Shown: positions 13,479-14,952 of the stretch, in pieces
Layout: the number at the start of each line of letters is the position of its first letter
Numbering within the stretch: position 1 is the first letter of the stretch
NCBI GenBank assembly: GCA_937888735.1
Contig: CALASN010000196.1
Span: 1 to 14,952, forward strand
Source: UBA5499 sp002426275
Lineage (GTDB): Bacteria > Bacillota > DTU084
DNA: 14,952 bases
Direction of reading: 5' to 3'
Position numbers and translations under genes: made by a program
The notes under the pieces: generated by a model
Told to the model about the DNA's origin: nothing
The model's database searches: none
Seen by the model: only the letters and a program-made list of their open reading frames with translations

Positions 13479-13900
13479 TCATTGAGCCCTTTACCATTGC
13501 CGATTTGGACTGGGCAATAGATTTGGAGAAGCGCGTTTTCGCCAAGCCCTGGTCCAAAAAGAGCTTTCTGGAGGCTTTAGCCAACCCGCAGCAGGAATTT
13601 TTCGTGGCCAAGACAGGCGCCATCCCCCTCGGCTATCTTGGCGCGTGGCGGATGTACGACACAGTCCACATCACCAATATCGCCGTGGAAGAGACCAGTC
13701 GCAGGCAAGGCGTGGCCACCGGGCTTTTGGCTGCGGCCGAAGCCTGGGCCGCCAGCTGCCCCCTCACTTTGGAGGTGCGTCTGAGCAATTATCCGGCCAG
13801 AGCTTTATACGAGAAGTTCGGGTTTCAAGTGTACGGAGCCAGGCCGGGTTATTATGAGGACAACGGCGAAGACGCGCTGATTTTATGGAAGGGGGTTTAG
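13475..13900 (+). CDS. rimI: RimI-type N-alpha-acetyltransferase
   Basis: A GNAT-family acetyltransferase that acetylates protein N-termini, in Escherichia coli that of ribosomal protein S18. The 141-residue product has the acetyl-CoA loop RRQGVATGLL (76-85), LEVR with the catalytic-type Glu, NYPARALYEKFGF and the C-terminal RPGYYEDNGEDALILW typical of RimI. The start is TTG 13475, with AGGAGGG (13461-13467) seven bases upstream and a 4-bp overlap with the tsaB stop. The same frame is open back to 13136, but that part lies inside tsaB and reads as alanine/arginine/glycine-rich noise, so the longer form is rejected. Position between tsaB and tsaD is the standard one in Bacillota. Confidence 0.93.
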   Translation: MIIEPFTIADLDWAIDLEKRVFAKPWSKKSFLEALANPQQEFFVAKTGAIPLGYLGAWRMYDTVHITNIAVEETSRRQGVATGLLAAAEAWAASCPLTLEVRLSNYPARALYEKFGFQVYGARPGYYEDNGEDALILWKGV

Positions 13901-13902
13901 CG

Positions 13903-14889
13903 GTGATTTTGGGAATTGAAACGTCTTGTGATGATACGAGTGCCGCCATCGTAGACGGCAGAGAGATTAAAGCCAATATCATCGCTTCCCAGACCGAGCT
14001 CCACCAGAAGTTCGGCGGGATAGTGCCGGAGATCGCATCCCGCAGGCACCTGGAATTGATGCTGCCTGTGCTGGCAGAAGCGTTTTCCCAGGCGCAGGTT
14101 GCACCGGAGAAGCTGCGCGGGATCGCGGTTACCCAGGGGCCGGGGCTGGTGGGGAGCCTCTTGGTGGGAGTATCAACAGCCAAAGCCTTGGCTTTGACCT
14201 ACGGGCTGCCGTTTATAGGCGTCCATCACACCGAAGGGCATCTGTTTGCCAATCTCTTGAGCGATCCGCAGCTGGAGCCGCCTTTTCTGTGTCTGACCGT
14301 CTCCGGCGGTCATACGGATCTGTTGTTGTTTGAGGGCCCCGGCCGATATCGGAGCTTAGGGAGGACCAGGGACGACGCTGCCGGGGAGGCGTTCGATAAA
14401 GTGGCCAGAGCCTTGGGCCTTGGTTATCCGGGCGGTCCAGCCATCCAAGAGGCGGCCCGAGGCGGAGACCGGGAAGCTTTTCAGCTGCCCAGGGGCTTAG
14501 CTCAAGAAGAGACCTGGGATTTCAGCTTTTCCGGTTTGAAGACAGCCACCATTCAGACCCTGCAGAAGACGGACAGGCCCTCGGACTTGGCTGCCAGCTT
14601 TCAGTGGGCGGTGGTGGACGTACTGGTGGAACGCTCCATTGCGGCGGCAGCGAGTTTGGGAATCACGCAGCTGGCTCTCTCCGGCGGGGTGGCGGCAAAC
14701 GCGCTTTTGCGCTCAGAGCTGGCAGCGCGGGGAGCGCGGAGAGGACTTTACGTCAGCTTGCCGCCGCCGGCTCTTTGTACGGATAATGCTGCCATGATCG
14801 CCGCCGCCGGCGCTTGGCGCCTGGAGGCTGGGCAACGATCCGGCTGGGATTTGAACGCAATTCCCAACCTTCCTCTGCCTGCGGCCTGA
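13903..14889 (+). CDS. tsaD: tRNA N6-adenosine threonylcarbamoyltransferase TsaD
   Basis: The catalytic subunit that transfers threonylcarbamoyl from threonylcarbamoyl-AMP to A37 of ANN-decoding tRNAs. From GTG 13903 it has 328 residues (E. coli: 337). Visible are LGIETSCDDTS (3-13), the iron-binding HHTEGH with His109 and His113, SGGHTDL, FSFSGLKTA, LSGGVAAN and the C-terminal metal-binding LCTDNAAMIA. GTG 13903 is preferred because GGAAGGGGG (13888-13896) lies six bases upstream and the family begins at this point. An in-frame ATG at 13885, inside rimI, would add six residues and lacks a good ribosome site. It is the last gene of the operon visible; no terminator is seen before the window ends. 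Confidence 0.95.
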   Translation: MILGIETSCDDTSAAIVDGREIKANIIASQTELHQKFGGIVPEIASRRHLELMLPVLAEAFSQAQVAPEKLRGIAVTQGPGLVGSLLVGVSTAKALALTYGLPFIGVHHTEGHLFANLLSDPQLEPPFLCLTVSGGHTDLLLFEGPGRYRSLGRTRDDAAGEAFDKVARALGLGYPGGPAIQEAARGGDREAFQLPRGLAQEETWDFSFSGLKTATIQTLQKTDRPSDLAASFQWAVVDVLVERSIAAAASLGITQLALSGGVAANALLRSELAARGARRGLYVSLPPPALCTDNAAMIAAAGAWRLEAGQRSGWDLNAIPNLPLPAA

Positions 14890-14902
14890 TTTTCGCCGGT
14901 TG

Positions 14903-14932
14903 GTGTAAAGTTATCGTAGGTGGGTATTACAC
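14903..14932. repeat. Inverted repeat GTGTAA-N18-TTACAC after tsaD
   Basis: GTGTAA (14903-14908) and TTACAC (14927-14932) are perfect complements separated by 18 bases. The spacing suits either a binding site for a dimeric regulator or a loose hairpin. There is no T-tract, so it is not a terminator. AGGAAGAGG (14937-14945) soon after could be the ribosome site of a gene beginning beyond the window. Confidence 0.35.
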
Positions 14933-14952
14933 AATTAGGAAGAGGTACCATA

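Noticed and set aside
1..14952. CRISPR arrays, insertion sequences, tRNA or rRNA genes, integration sites
   Set aside because: I saw no regularly spaced repeats, transposase-like products, cloverleaf-type sequences or direct repeats flanking a segment.

Overview
The window reads as a chromosomal segment of a Bacillota (Firmicutes), most likely a spore-forming clostridial-type anaerobe of medium GC. The signs are a SAM-I (S-box) riboswitch with a transcription terminator ahead of metK, a DegS/DegU-type two-component pair, the TepA-YlzJ pair known from endospore formers, strong AGGAGG-type ribosome binding sites, frequent TTG and GTG starts, and a tsaE-tsaB-rimI-tsaD order typical of the phylum. 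No closer taxonomic placement can be supported from the sequence alone.

Layout. (1) 1-1460: sigma-A-like promoter, SAM-I riboswitch, intrinsic terminator, then metK. (2) 1443-2357, minus strand: a family 2 glycosyltransferase whose 3' end overlaps the end of metK by 18 bp. (3) 2358-2421: a 64-bp divergent promoter region with a palindrome. (4) 2422-4221: DegS-like sensor kinase and DegU-like response regulator. (5) 4300-5240: TepA (ClpP-like protease) overlapping a YlzJ-like protein. (6) 5327-6466: Gfo/Idh/MocA oxidoreductase with a four-cysteine insert. (7) 6467-6728: a 262-bp non-coding stretch with a possible promoter, hairpins and a minus-strand terminator. (8) 6729-7841: an MsmX/UgpC-type sugar ABC ATPase closed by a strong terminator at 7854-7883. 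(9) 7992-14889: ten tightly packed plus-strand genes, probably one operon: ROK kinase, bifunctional phosphoglucose/phosphomannose isomerase, second ROK kinase, MazE-like antitoxin, MazF toxin, class-I glutamine-amidotransferase-like hydrolase, TsaE, TsaB, RimI, TsaD. (10) 14890-14952: start of the next intergenic region.

How the genes fit together. The ABC ATPase would energise sugar import with permeases encoded elsewhere. The two ROK kinases and the isomerase would phosphorylate hexoses and bring them to fructose-6-phosphate. The second half of the long operon supplies the t6A37 tRNA-modification proteins TsaB, TsaD and TsaE (TsaC is not in the window) with the N-acetyltransferase RimI. The MazEF toxin-antitoxin pair sits exactly at the junction of the sugar and tRNA-modification halves, so an mRNA-cleaving toxin appears to be co-transcribed with both. 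Most of the window is recognisable housekeeping content. I found no convincing wholly new system. The points most worth checking are the composite operon, the structured leader before the ABC ATPase, the cysteine-rich oxidoreductase and the overlapping convergent and divergent transcription around the glycosyltransferase.
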